A stretch of DNA of 5,946 nt from Oscillospiraceae bacterium (GCA_031266295.1 JAISBH010000187.1:1-5946), one strand, 5' to 3'; positions 1-4,857 are shown, counted from the stretch's first letter. Notes: generated by a model from the letters alone, not told the origin. Numbers and translations are program-made.

Positions 1-1
1 A

Positions 2-577
2 GACAACCTAACCTATTCGCAGCTTACGCCTGTGTGGTTCAACAAAATGCAGGAATGGCTTGGATTGAACAAAGACAAGACCGAGTATTGGGACATTCTT
101 GACGCTGACCGCCAACAGACAGGACACACTCACAATCGGACAGAACCTTTGGCTGACGGCGATTATCATCTCGTCGTTCGTGCTTATATCGTAAACAGCA
201 ATGGCGAGTTTCTGATTCAACGTAGGGCATTAAACAAAATCGGATTTCCGGGTATGTGGGAGATGCCGAGCGGAAGTGCGATTGCGGGAGAGGACAGTCT
301 AACCGCCGCAATTCGTGAGGCGTGGGAGGAATCTGGCATCGCGCTGTCGCTTGAAAGCGCCGAATTGTTTTCAACCTATCGGCGTGGTACCTCGTTCTAT
401 GATAACTGGCTATTCCGGCAAGAATTTAACCTTGCGGACGTGGCTCTGCAAGAGGGCGAGACGATTGACGCCAAAGCCGCAACTATCAACGAAATTGCCA
501 TGATGATGGAGCGCGGCGAATTTATCGGGCGGGATGTGTTCTCGGAATTTGATTTATTGGAGGGATTAGTGAAATGA
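2..577 (+). CDS. Nudix hydrolase, N-terminus open at window edge
   Basis: Nudix enzymes cleave nucleoside diphosphates linked to another moiety; the substrate cannot be told here. A complete Nudix box, GX5EX7REUXEEXGU, is at 272-340 (GSAIAGE...REAWEESGI), with all the acidic metal ligands present. It is preceded by a segment typical of the isopentenyl-diphosphate-isomerase-like Nudix group: YWDILDADR, GHTH, DGDYHLVVRAYI, FLIQRR, then FPGMWEMPSG. The frame is open from base 2. The usual family start lies near TEYWD (about 86-97), but there is no Met there. The possible starts GTG 32 and ATG 47 both lack a Shine-Dalgarno sequence, so the protein probably begins outside the window, perhaps with an extra N-terminal domain ending DNLTYSQLTPVWFNKMQEWL, which I do not recognise. 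The TGA stop overlaps the ATG of a following broken cistron (ATGA at 574-577). The Nudix fold is certain; specificity is not. Confidence 0.88.
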   Translation, partial: DNLTYSQLTPVWFNKMQEWLGLNKDKTEYWDILDADRQQTGHTHNRTEPLADGDYHLVVRAYIVNSNGEFLIQRRALNKIGFPGMWEMPSGSAIAGEDSLTAAIREAWEESGIALSLESAELFSTYRRGTSFYDNWLFRQEFNLADVALQEGETIDAKAATINEIAMMMERGEFIGRDVFSEFDLLEGLVK

Positions 578-597
578 AAACTGTAATCGCAATTTAG
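574..597 (+). pseudogene. Start of a broken downstream cistron (MKTVIAI, then stop)
   Basis: An ATG at 574 overlaps the stop codon of the Nudix gene in an ATGA arrangement, the usual sign of translational coupling to a next cistron. The frame reads MKTVIAI and stops at TAG 595-597. This looks like the beta-strand start of a real protein rather than a complete peptide. No frame resumes it convincingly in the following bases. I infer that a second gene of this operon was cut off by the rearrangement that also left the IS256 remnant downstream. The identity of the lost gene cannot be told from seven residues. Confidence 0.35.
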
Positions 598-733
598 CGC
601 GCTCAAACGGTTCATCACAGCAATGGAAGGTAGTGCTGGGCGGGACGACGGCGCGTCCGAGCGCATCGCAGGTTCCCGCCGCCGTCGGCATGGCCATGCC
701 AGCATTTTCGCAGCGGTCGCTCAAGGCGGGCGG
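598..733. other. G+C-rich stretch without recognisable gene
   Basis: This segment lies between the broken cistron and the IS256 remnant and is clearly richer in G+C than the Nudix gene. One plus-strand frame is open from about 573 through it (LGGTTARPSASQVPAAVGMAMP at its core), but it has no Shine-Dalgarno start, matches no family I know, and simply runs on antisense through the transposase remnant to 926. It contains a perfect 14-bp palindrome, GGCATGGCCATGCC (687-700). It is most likely a fragment of another gene or element joined here by recombination. Nothing firmer can be said. Confidence 0.3.
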
Positions 734-740
734 TGTAACA

Positions 741-1278
741 CTACGCCAATTCAGGAACTCGTTCGCCGTAGTAAACCATCAACTGCGCAAGAATCGCACC
801 CCAGTTGCGGATGGCGTCGCCCACTTCTCCATCACCTGTATCATGATTAAGTACAGCTGCTTCAGCAGCGCGTCGTCGCTGACGAACGCACCTTTCGTCT
901 TGGTCGCTTGCGAAGCAGGCGGTTGAAGTTCTTGATCGCGTTTGTCGTGTAAATGATCCTGCAGATCTCCTCAGGAAAGCGGAGAATCGTGGCCAGTTCA
1001 CCTCAGTGCGCACCAGAATTGGTAAGAATTCCGAAGGGATTCTTACCAATTCTGGCATCGTTCGCCCTATCTCGCGTGCGGACGTTCTCCGAGCGTGCAG
1101 ATACAGTATTTTGTTCCGATGGTCATACTTGCTGTACCCTAAGGTTTCTTCAAGCTCAGCATCCATCATTTCCAGGATCATGGACGTAGCCAGTTCTTTT
1201 ACTAATGACTGTACGCCGCTGAACCCCTTTATCCTCTTTTCCTCGATCAGCTATCAAAACAGAATCTTTTATTGCCAT
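741..1278 (-). pseudogene. IS256-family (mutator) transposase, frameshifted with internal deletion
   Basis: IS256 transposases are DDE enzymes of about 400 residues; only about 180 codons remain. The N-terminal part starts at ATG 1276-1278 (MAIKDSVL), shifts frame near 1250 to LIEEKRIKGFSGVQSLVKEL and then MDAELEETLGYSKYDHRNK, ending at about 1110. The C-terminal part (about 741-1001) is recognisable piecewise: VNWPRF, then LRFPEEICRIIYTTNAIKNF and NRLLRK, then a one-base shift to TKTKGAFVSDDALLKQLYL...EKW, then another shift to NWGAILAQLMVYYGERVPEL and a TAG stop at 741-743. YTTNAI-NFNR-LRK and WG-ILAQL are hallmarks of the family. The catalytic middle, with most of the DDE core, is missing, and a perfect hairpin (1013-1055) sits there. 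At least four frameshifts show long decay. Non-functional. Confidence 0.85.
1013..1055. repeat. 43-bp perfect hairpin inside the IS256 remnant
   Basis: The arms CCAGAATTGGTAAGAAT (1013-1029) and ATTCTTACCAATTCTGG (1039-1055) are exact reverse complements, 17 bp each, around a 9-nt loop (1030-1038). It lies where the N-terminal and C-terminal remnants of the transposase meet, so it is not an original part of the coding sequence. No T-run follows on either strand, which argues against an intrinsic terminator. The perfect pairing within an otherwise decayed pseudogene suggests a later arrival, such as a REP/MITE-like palindromic unit, or a scar of palindrome-mediated deletion. Confidence 0.7.
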
Positions 1279-1438
1279 GTTTTACATCCATTACCTTTAT
1301 TCTGTCATGTCTTTTGGAGGCTTACACTATAATTTCAGTGCTCTCTGAAGGGTCGTCCATATTTTCTTATTCCTGGACATGCTCTTATTTGGGCGCGCAC
1401 CCTCGTAGAACTCTCACTAATGCACTCTTGCTTGTAGT
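1279..1438. other. Intergenic region holding the outer end of the IS256 remnant
   Basis: This A+T-rich stretch sits between the transposase start and the stop of the NimA-like gene. The part up to about 1345 appears to be the promoter-proximal end of the insertion sequence. From there to 1438 I see no gene and no convincing terminator for the NimA-like gene: the short GGGCGCGCACCC hairpin (about 1391-1402) has no T-run in the needed orientation. Confidence 0.35.
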
Positions 1439-1957
1439 TCACCCGCACCGTTTTCCCGTTATTCCCGTGATCCGCAGCGTCAGCACCGCCGTTTTCTTCA
1501 GCATCTCGTCGTTAAACGACCAGTTTCCCGGATGCGCCTGATGATCCATCAATAGTGACAAAGCGTCGCGCTTGTCCTCGTACGCGGTCAAAAAGCGCAC
1601 AACCGCTTCGCCCATTATGCTCGCGTAGCCGAACCCATATTGACAAGCCTCGCTGCCCTCTCGCAGCGCGTGGTCTGTGTCCAGCTCAAACGTCACTATA
1701 GGGTTCTTGCGCATCAGCTCCAACTTCCGACCCTGCGCCGCGCTGTGGACATACAGTCTCCATGTCTCGGGCGGCGTGTCGGGTGCGGCGTTATAACCGT
1801 AGTTCATTGGCACGATATACGCGCGCCCCTTGTCGACCAGACCCAAGCGCAGCACCTTGCCGCTTACTAGAATATCGAATAGTCCTGCGGGATCAGTCAC
1901 AGCGCGGTCGGCGCGGCGCATCGGACGCGAGGCGGGGGCCGAAGCATTCTCGGACAT
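1439..1957 (-). CDS. NimA-like / pyridoxamine-phosphate-oxidase-fold FMN-binding protein
   Basis: This encodes a 172-residue split-barrel flavin-binding protein of the group annotated as pyridoxamine 5'-phosphate oxidase family or 5-nitroimidazole resistance (NimA) proteins. Diagnostic segments in order are MRRADRAVTDP (residues 13-23), LRLGLVDKGRAYIVPMNYGY (36-55), LYVHSAAQGRKLELMRKNP (68-86), VTFELD (88-93) and YASIMGEAVV (111-120). The His of HSA is residue 71, the position of the cofactor-bearing His in Deinococcus radiodurans NimA. Length is normal for the family. I chose ATG 1957 over an upstream start at 1984 because GGAGG lies 7 nt before it and the extra residues are not conserved. 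It is transcribed alone from a strong sigma-A promoter, divergent from spoIIID. The family reduces varied small molecules, and real nitroimidazole resistance cannot be inferred from the fold. Confidence 0.85.
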   Translation of the reverse strand: MSENASAPASRPMRRADRAVTDPAGLFDILVSGKVLRLGLVDKGRAYIVPMNYGYNAAPDTPPETWRLYVHSAAQGRKLELMRKNPIVTFELDTDHALREGSEACQYGFGYASIMGEAVVRFLTAYEDKRDALSLLMDHQAHPGNWSFNDEMLKKTAVLTLRITGITGKRCG

Positions 1958-2000
1958 GGGCAGTCCTCCATTCAATAATTGCACTCAACATTATGAATCA

Positions 2001-2028
2001 ATTATAGCATAACTCCCTCGCAAGTCAA
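2001..2028 (-). promoter_or_regulatory. Sigma-A promoter of the NimA-like gene
   Basis: On the minus strand a -35 TTGACT (2023-2028) and a perfect -10 TATAAT (2001-2006) are separated by 16 bp; TTTGAC with 17 bp is the alternative register. Transcription would start near 1994, giving a leader of roughly 37 nt that contains the GGAGG ribosome binding site (1965-1969). This close fit to consensus predicts vegetative expression, in contrast to the divergent sigma-E-type promoter of spoIIID. Confidence 0.75.
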
Positions 2029-2059
2029 AACAAACCTCCCGCGCGTCAGGCTTGTTTCC

Positions 2060-2089
2060 GCATATACCCATTATCCCCCCGCATACACT
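2060..2089 (+). promoter_or_regulatory. Sigma-E-type promoter of spoIIID
   Basis: A -35 GCATATA (2060-2066, one mismatch to KMATATT) lies 15 bp before a -10 CATACACT (2082-2089), an exact match to the CATACAMT consensus for sigma-E. Transcription would start near 2096, about 25 nt ahead of the start codon, with GGGAGGT (2107-2113) as ribosome binding site. In B. subtilis spoIIID is also transcribed by mother-cell sigma-E. GGAAACAAGC on the minus strand (about 2051-2060) resembles the RRACARNY core bound by SpoIIID and could give autoregulation, but that is weak. Confidence 0.75.
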
Positions 2090-2120
2090 TGCATGAATTC
2101 GCCAGCGGGAGGTATTAGGT

Positions 2121-2381
2121 ATGAAGGACTATATCGAACAGCGTGTTCTGGATATCGCGAAATTTCTGGCGGGAAGCGGCTCTACCGTCCGAGACGCGGC
2201 GCGCAAGTTCCACGTCTCCAAGTCGACGGTTCACAAGGACATGATGGATCGTCTGCCATATCTCCACTCGGAGTTAGCGCGCAGTGTTCGCCACGTGTTG
2301 GATGTGAACAAGGCCGAGCGCCACCTTCGTGGCGGCCAGGCCACATGCATGAAATACAAAAGGAAAAACAGCGAGGGTTGA
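2121..2381 (+). CDS. spoIIID: Stage III sporulation transcriptional regulator SpoIIID
   Basis: SpoIIID is a small DNA-binding protein of the mother cell that activates or represses many sigma-E and sigma-K genes. This 86-residue protein aligns end to end with the B. subtilis protein: MKDYIEQRVLDIAKFL (residues 1-16), a helix-turn-helix at about 22-42 including VSKSTVHKDM (32-41), the RLPYL segment (44-48), the conserved RHLRGGQAT block (67-75), then a short basic tail (KYKRK, 78-82) that contributes to DNA binding in the family. It ends a few residues earlier than the 93-residue Bacillus protein. The ATG at 2121 has GGGAGGT 7 nt upstream. A near-consensus sigma-E promoter precedes it and the MreB/Mbl-like gene follows after 73 bp, the same order as spoIIID-mbl in Bacillus. 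I have little doubt about this call. Confidence 0.96.
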   Translation: MKDYIEQRVLDIAKFLAGSGSTVRDAARKFHVSKSTVHKDMMDRLPYLHSELARSVRHVLDVNKAERHLRGGQATCMKYKRKNSEG

Positions 2382-2454
2382 CACCATCAAGAAGGGTTTT
2401 CGGCAAGCGCGCAGAATCATTCTCATAAGGATTTATGGGAAGGGGCTGATCGCC

Positions 2455-3456
2455 ATGCTAGGACGAGAGGATGTAGGCGTGGATTTCGGCACGTCGACAT
2501 GTCTGGCGGCCGTCAAGGGGCGGAGCATCGTTCTGCGCGAGGCGGCGCTGTGTGCGCTGGATCGCAATACGCGCAATATTATCGCCGTAGGCGACGAGGC
2601 TTTACGTATGCTGGGCAAAACCTCCGGTCATATACTGATGATGCGGCCATTGAAACACGGATCGGTGTCCGATTACGACATTACTACGCGTATGCTTAGG
2701 TATTATTTACGGAAGGTTCAGGGTCGGCGCGCGTTCCTGCGCCCGCGTGTGTTTCTTTGCGTACCCGGCAGCGTCACGGATGTGGAGAAACGATCCGTAA
2801 GCGACGCTATGTTGGACGCGGGCGCGCGCCGCACCCAATTGATAGATAATGCCGTAGCCGCTGCGATCGGCGCAGGGTTGGACGTCGCTGGGCACTATGG
2901 CCATTTGTTGGTGGATATTGGCGGCGGAGTGACCGATATAGCCGTCGTGTCGATGGGCCGCGTGGTTGCGCGTGACTCGACGCGCTCAGGGGGAGATCGG
3001 TTCCATGAGACCGTAATGCGCGAATTGCGCCGCAAGCATAACCTGATGGTGGGCGAGCGTACTGCTGAGGAACTCAAGACCACCATGGGTGCAGTCATCT
3101 CACGCGACACGCCTATGTATATGGATGTGACGGGCCGCAACCTGATCCTTGGTCTGCCGCGCACCGTACGTGTCAATTCGGACGAGCTGACCGAGGCCAT
3201 GGAAGAACCGACGCGCGACATCGTCGAGGGCGTCCATTCCGTGTTGGAACACACCCCGCCGGAACTGGCAGCCGATATATTCGATCGCGGCATGACGCTG
3301 GTCGGCGGCGGTGCGATGCTGACCGGACTGGCCGAGACATTGTCGAATCAACTCAAGATACCGTGCCGCACACCTAATGATCCGACAGCATGTGCGGCAT
3401 TTGGTCTTGCGCACATCATGGATAATTTGGACGCAATGAGTGATCTTCTAGCATAA
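2455..3456 (+). CDS. mbl: MreB/Mbl-family bacterial actin homologue, divergent
   Basis: MreB-family proteins form membrane-bound ATP-dependent filaments that guide cylindrical wall synthesis. At 333 residues the length is normal. Visible elements are phosphate-1 loop VGVDFGTST (7-15), phosphate-2 loop VDIGGGVTDIAVVSMG (153-168), GERTAEELK (200-208), GRNLILGLPRTVRVN (227-241), HTPPELAADIFDRG (266-279), adenosine loop GGGA (284-287), and a hydrophobic loop AFL (93-95) near the usual membrane-contact site. It departs from the family at the hydrolysis loop, where LIEEPxAAAIGAG is usual and LIDNAVAAAIGAG (129-141) is found, and at EAALCA (29-34) in place of EPSVVA. It could therefore be a paralogue with altered ATP turnover. 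ATG 2455 has AAGGGG about 9 nt upstream. Its position after spoIIID supports mbl by synteny. No own promoter is obvious in the 73-bp gap, so co-transcription with spoIIID is possible. Confidence 0.9.
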   Translation: MLGREDVGVDFGTSTCLAAVKGRSIVLREAALCALDRNTRNIIAVGDEALRMLGKTSGHILMMRPLKHGSVSDYDITTRMLRYYLRKVQGRRAFLRPRVFLCVPGSVTDVEKRSVSDAMLDAGARRTQLIDNAVAAAIGAGLDVAGHYGHLLVDIGGGVTDIAVVSMGRVVARDSTRSGGDRFHETVMRELRRKHNLMVGERTAEELKTTMGAVISRDTPMYMDVTGRNLILGLPRTVRVNSDELTEAMEEPTRDIVEGVHSVLEHTPPELAADIFDRGMTLVGGGAMLTGLAETLSNQLKIPCRTPNDPTACAAFGLAHIMDNLDAMSDLLA

Positions 3457-3466
3457 ATTATACACA

Positions 3467-3473
3467 TTCGACA
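3467..3473 (-). promoter_or_regulatory. Spo0A box 1
   Basis: TTCGACA on plus is TGTCGAA on minus, an exact match to the 0A-box consensus TGNCGAA. It lies 11 nt after the stop of the MreB-like gene and points towards box 2. It is far (about 240 bp) from the promoter of the Spo0E-like gene, so on its own it is the least secure of the four. Confidence 0.45.
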
Positions 3474-3489
3474 CGTCGGGCGTGCGGTT

Positions 3490-3496
3490 TGTCGAA
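3490..3496 (+). promoter_or_regulatory. Spo0A box 2
   Basis: TGTCGAA in the extended context TTTGTCGAAACTA closely matches the full Spo0A consensus, which favours T-rich bases before and A-rich bases after the core. It faces box 1, with 16 bp between the cores. Confidence 0.6.
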
Positions 3497-3592
3497 ACTA
3501 GCGGTCTAGCGCTCTAGTGTTGCAATATTTATGTAATAATTACAGGCGAACAATCGCGCCCGTTCGAGCCGATTCTATCAAGCCGCGCTGCT

Positions 3593-3599
3593 TTCGACA
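3593..3599 (-). promoter_or_regulatory. Spo0A box 3
   Basis: TTCGACA on plus (TGTCGAA on minus, followed by AG) is an exact core match. It stands alone between the distal pair and the promoter-proximal box, about 110 bp upstream of the -35 element. Confidence 0.5.
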
Positions 3600-3693
3600 G
3601 CGTTAATTTGATGAATTACGTAGTTTTACAGTATTCGCATAGTTGTATGTTAAGATTCTTTAAAACTTAGAAAATCGACAATTGATAAATAAT

Positions 3694-3700
3694 TTCGACA
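3694..3700 (-). promoter_or_regulatory. Spo0A box 4, adjacent to the -35 element
   Basis: TTCGACA on plus reads CTTGTCGAAAT on minus, a strong extended match. It ends 10 nt upstream of the -35 hexamer (3711-3716), a position suited to contact with RNA polymerase. A degenerate box, ATCGACA (3674-3680), lies 20 bp upstream in the same orientation, about two helical turns away, and could support tandem binding. Another partial match, TGTCGCT (3728-3734), touches the -10. Confidence 0.6.
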
Positions 3701-3710
3701 AGAACGGCTA

Positions 3711-3739
3711 TTGTAAAATAGATAACCTGTCGCTATAAT
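3711..3739 (+). promoter_or_regulatory. Promoter of the Spo0E-like gene
   Basis: A -35 TTGTAA (3711-3716, two mismatches to TTGACA) and a perfect -10 TATAAT (3734-3739) are separated by the ideal 17 bp, giving a sigma-A-type promoter. Transcription would start near 3746, with a leader of about 130 nt. The weak -35 and the adjacent Spo0A box fit a promoter that needs an activator. The partial box overlapping the -10 would fit repression instead. The sign of control cannot be told from sequence. Confidence 0.65.
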
Positions 3740-3848
3740 AAACAAGCAATGAAGATTGATCGAATCCGCGCGAAACTCTTGCCTATTTGGCCGTGATTAG
3801 ACCATGGCAACGTGGCGCGGTCGGTCGATCAATTCAAAAATGTGCGCG

Positions 3849-3862
3849 CGTTCGCGCGAACG
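3849..3862 (+). promoter_or_regulatory. Palindrome abutting the ribosome binding site
   Basis: CGTTCGCGCGAACG is a perfect 14-bp palindrome ending where the Shine-Dalgarno sequence GGAGGGGG (3862-3869) begins. An overlapping CGCGCG-TT-CGCGCG (3845-3858) offers a competing G+C-rich hairpin. In the mRNA either stem could affect ribosome access, and in DNA the palindrome could be an operator. Neither role is shown. Confidence 0.35.
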
Positions 3863-3875
3863 GAGGGGGATAACT

Positions 3876-4061
3876 ATGAAGGAAGCATTCTTGAGGCGGG
3901 TATGCAAGGAGCTTACGCGTTTAACCGAGGAGGCTTATCTGGCGGGGGACAGCCAGCAAGCGCTGGTCTGGAGCCAGAAGCTTGACAAGGTGATATACCA
4001 GCTGCTGCTCATCCAAAACCGGGATACGCTTGAGTCGCTGAGGGTCAAGAAAGCCAGTTGA
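3876..4061 (+). CDS. Spo0E-family aspartyl-phosphate phosphatase (anti-sporulation)
   Basis: Spo0E-like proteins are small helical-hairpin phosphatases that dephosphorylate Spo0A~P and so delay sporulation. This 61-residue protein has the family layout: helix 1 (about 3-23, VCKELTRLTEEAY), a short turn, then helix 2 with the signature SQKLDKVIYQ (33-42), where the family motif is SQxLD and the Asp (D37) is essential in B. subtilis relatives. The C-terminal tail (NRDTLESLRVKKAS) is less conserved. I chose ATG 3876 because GGAGGGGG lies directly upstream. The longer in-frame start at 3804 has no ribosome binding site and would add an unrelated Arg-rich stretch. It is a single-gene unit with its own promoter, a cluster of Spo0A boxes upstream and a strong terminator downstream. 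This implies a feedback loop on the phosphorelay. Which Spo0E/YnzD/YisI-type paralogue it is cannot be decided. Confidence 0.88.
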   Translation: MKEAFLRRVCKELTRLTEEAYLAGDSQQALVWSQKLDKVIYQLLLIQNRDTLESLRVKKAS

Positions 4062-4099
4062 ACGGCGGGCTGGTAATCCATTTGACCCATTAGCAGGGG

Positions 4100-4138
4100 A
4101 CGCGCGACCGATCGAGGGGGATCGGTCGCGTGTTTTTT
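4100..4138 (+). terminator. Rho-independent terminator of the Spo0E-like gene
   Basis: CGCGACCGAT (4103-4112) pairs perfectly with ATCGGTCGCG (4121-4130) around an 8-nt loop. The stem extends through a G-T wobble and two more pairs to about 13 bp, and TGTTTTTT follows at once. It lies 38 bp after the stop codon. On the minus strand no T-run follows the stem, so it is one-directional for the plus-strand gene. Confidence 0.93.
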
Positions 4139-4153
4139 CGAGGGGATAAATTT

Positions 4154-4192
4154 ATGGCTTTTATGAAACCAACTTTGTATAGATCTGCTTGA
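4154..4192 (+). other. Possible 12-codon ORF or gene-start fragment
   Basis: GAGGGG (4139-4144) lies 9 nt ahead of an ATG that opens MAFMKPTLYRSA and then stops. The spacing is that of a real translation start, yet the peptide resembles nothing known and no promoter is visible after the preceding terminator. It could be the broken start of a lost gene at the border between the sporulation core and the accessory region, or chance. The rest of 4138-4251 is A+T-rich and appears empty. Confidence 0.15.
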
Positions 4193-4251
4193 AGGATTCT
4201 CATTTTATATCGATTTTATTATCAAACCGCACAAGAACCACATATTGTCTG

Positions 4252-4857
4252 TCATTCATTATTTGACACCTCTTTCATTTCATTAACGAATTGATTGCCG
4301 CATCGGGTAAGCTCCCCCAAAACTCGCTCAATACCATACTCCTGTTTGCACCAGTTATCGTGGCTGATGCCGTAAACATCCACGGGAACAACGAAAATCT
4401 CCGCATCGGGGAAAGAAAGCTGATAGCACATTAGTGAGCGGCGAGCGTGAAAGGCTTTGCAAACGATTAAAGCCTTACGAACAAGCAGTCCATTTTCGTC
4501 TGCGACCTTGCGGGAAAATAACGCGTTTTCTTTCGTATATCCCGACTTATCCTCACCAATTATCGCATCTAGTGGCACCCCGTTTTTCAATAGAACATCC
4601 GTATAGAAAGCGCAGTCAGTTTCATAACTACCGTTATAAATGTCCGCTTTTATCTTCACTCCGCCGAACTTTCCGTTCTTAACGCCCTTGCCTCCGGCTG
4701 GAATAAGCACAGGCGCGTAACCCAAATGATATAATTCTGCCGCCCTTTCGGGTATTGCGGGGTCGCTCCCGCCGGGCAGGAGTATTACATCTGCTTTTTG
4801 CGGTTCGTCCGAGATAAATATGAAGTCCGTGATGCCGCTGATTATGCGTTCGTTCAT
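4252..4857 (-). CDS. YdcF/DUF218-family protein, soluble type
   Basis: This 201-residue protein has the DUF218 (YdcF-like) Rossmann-type fold; members bind nucleotides or act on envelope precursors, and the true role here is unknown. Conserved parts are ADVILLPGGSD (22-32) followed by ERAAELYHLGYAPVLIPAGG (37-56), the acidic ETDCAFYTDVLLKNGVP (79-95), the signature SGYTKENALFS (105-115), and KALIVCKAFHARRSLM (128-143) with a following VVPVD (146-150). No signal peptide or membrane helix is present, so it is probably cytoplasmic, unlike the membrane-anchored SanA/ElyC types. ATG 4857 has GGAGGG about 8 nt upstream and overlaps the TGA of the preceding kinase gene (ATGA), so the two are translationally coupled. 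An in-frame extension to 4968 overlaps the kinase deeply and is not real. No terminator is visible after its stop. Confidence 0.85.
   Translation of the reverse strand: MNERIISGITDFIFISDEPQKADVILLPGGSDPAIPERAAELYHLGYAPVLIPAGGKGVKNGKFGGVKIKADIYNGSYETDCAFYTDVLLKNGVPLDAIIGEDKSGYTKENALFSRKVADENGLLVRKALIVCKAFHARRSLMCYQLSFPDAEIFVVPVDVYGISHDNWCKQEYGIERVLGELTRCGNQFVNEMKEVSNNE

Larger units (their letters stand above)
733..1345 (-). mobile_element. Decayed IS256-family insertion sequence
   Basis: The segment carries a wrecked mutator-type transposase (separate entry). Outside its start codon, reading from 1345 towards 1320 on the minus strand, is a sequence resembling an IS256-family end: an AGAGAG-type motif, A+T-rich bases, then GTGTAA (TTACAC at 1322-1327 on plus). 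Past the transposase stop the mirror motif GTGTAA occurs at 734-739, but the bases outside it (before 733) do not match the other end. That terminal repeat has therefore been lost or replaced. With most of the transposase gone, the element cannot move by itself. The boundaries are approximate; the plus-strand right edge could be some tens of bases further out. Confidence 0.55.
3457..3875. other. Regulatory intergenic region with Spo0A boxes
   Basis: A 419-bp A+T-rich gap separates the MreB-like gene from the Spo0E-like gene. It has no credible gene; an upstream in-frame ATG at 3804 belongs to the leader, not to the protein. It holds four exact Spo0A boxes, one or two degenerate ones, a sigma-A-like promoter and a roughly 130-nt leader ending in a G+C-rich palindrome next to the ribosome binding site (separate entries). 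I see no clear terminator for the MreB-like gene. The paired boxes at 3467-3473 and 3490-3496 face each other and form a 7-bp inverted repeat, but no T-run follows. Confidence 0.6.

Noticed and set aside
880..886. TGACGAA as another Spo0A box
   Set aside because: It is a single match inside the transposase remnant with no promoter nearby, as expected by chance.
633..926. Open plus-strand frame across 633-926 as a gene
   Set aside because: No start signal or known family; most of it is antisense to the recognisable IS256 transposase remnant.
1013..1055. Intrinsic terminator
   Set aside because: The stem is perfect but no T-run follows on either strand, and it lies inside a pseudogene.
733..1345. 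IS256 remnant as an activator of the NimA-like gene, as IS elements do for nim genes in Bacteroides
   Set aside because: The element lies downstream of the gene, which has its own consensus promoter upstream.
1958..1984. Upstream start of the NimA-like protein at 1984
   Set aside because: The nine extra codons are encoded by the ribosome binding site region itself; ATG 1957 follows GGAGG at proper spacing.
2895..3414. Minus-strand open frames across the MreB-like gene
   Set aside because: They are shadows of a strongly conserved plus-strand gene, with no ribosome binding sites or family resemblance.
3804..3875. Longer start (ATG 3804) for the Spo0E-like protein
   Set aside because: No ribosome binding site, an Arg/Ser-rich extension unlike the family, and an excellent GGAGGGGG site in front of ATG 3876.
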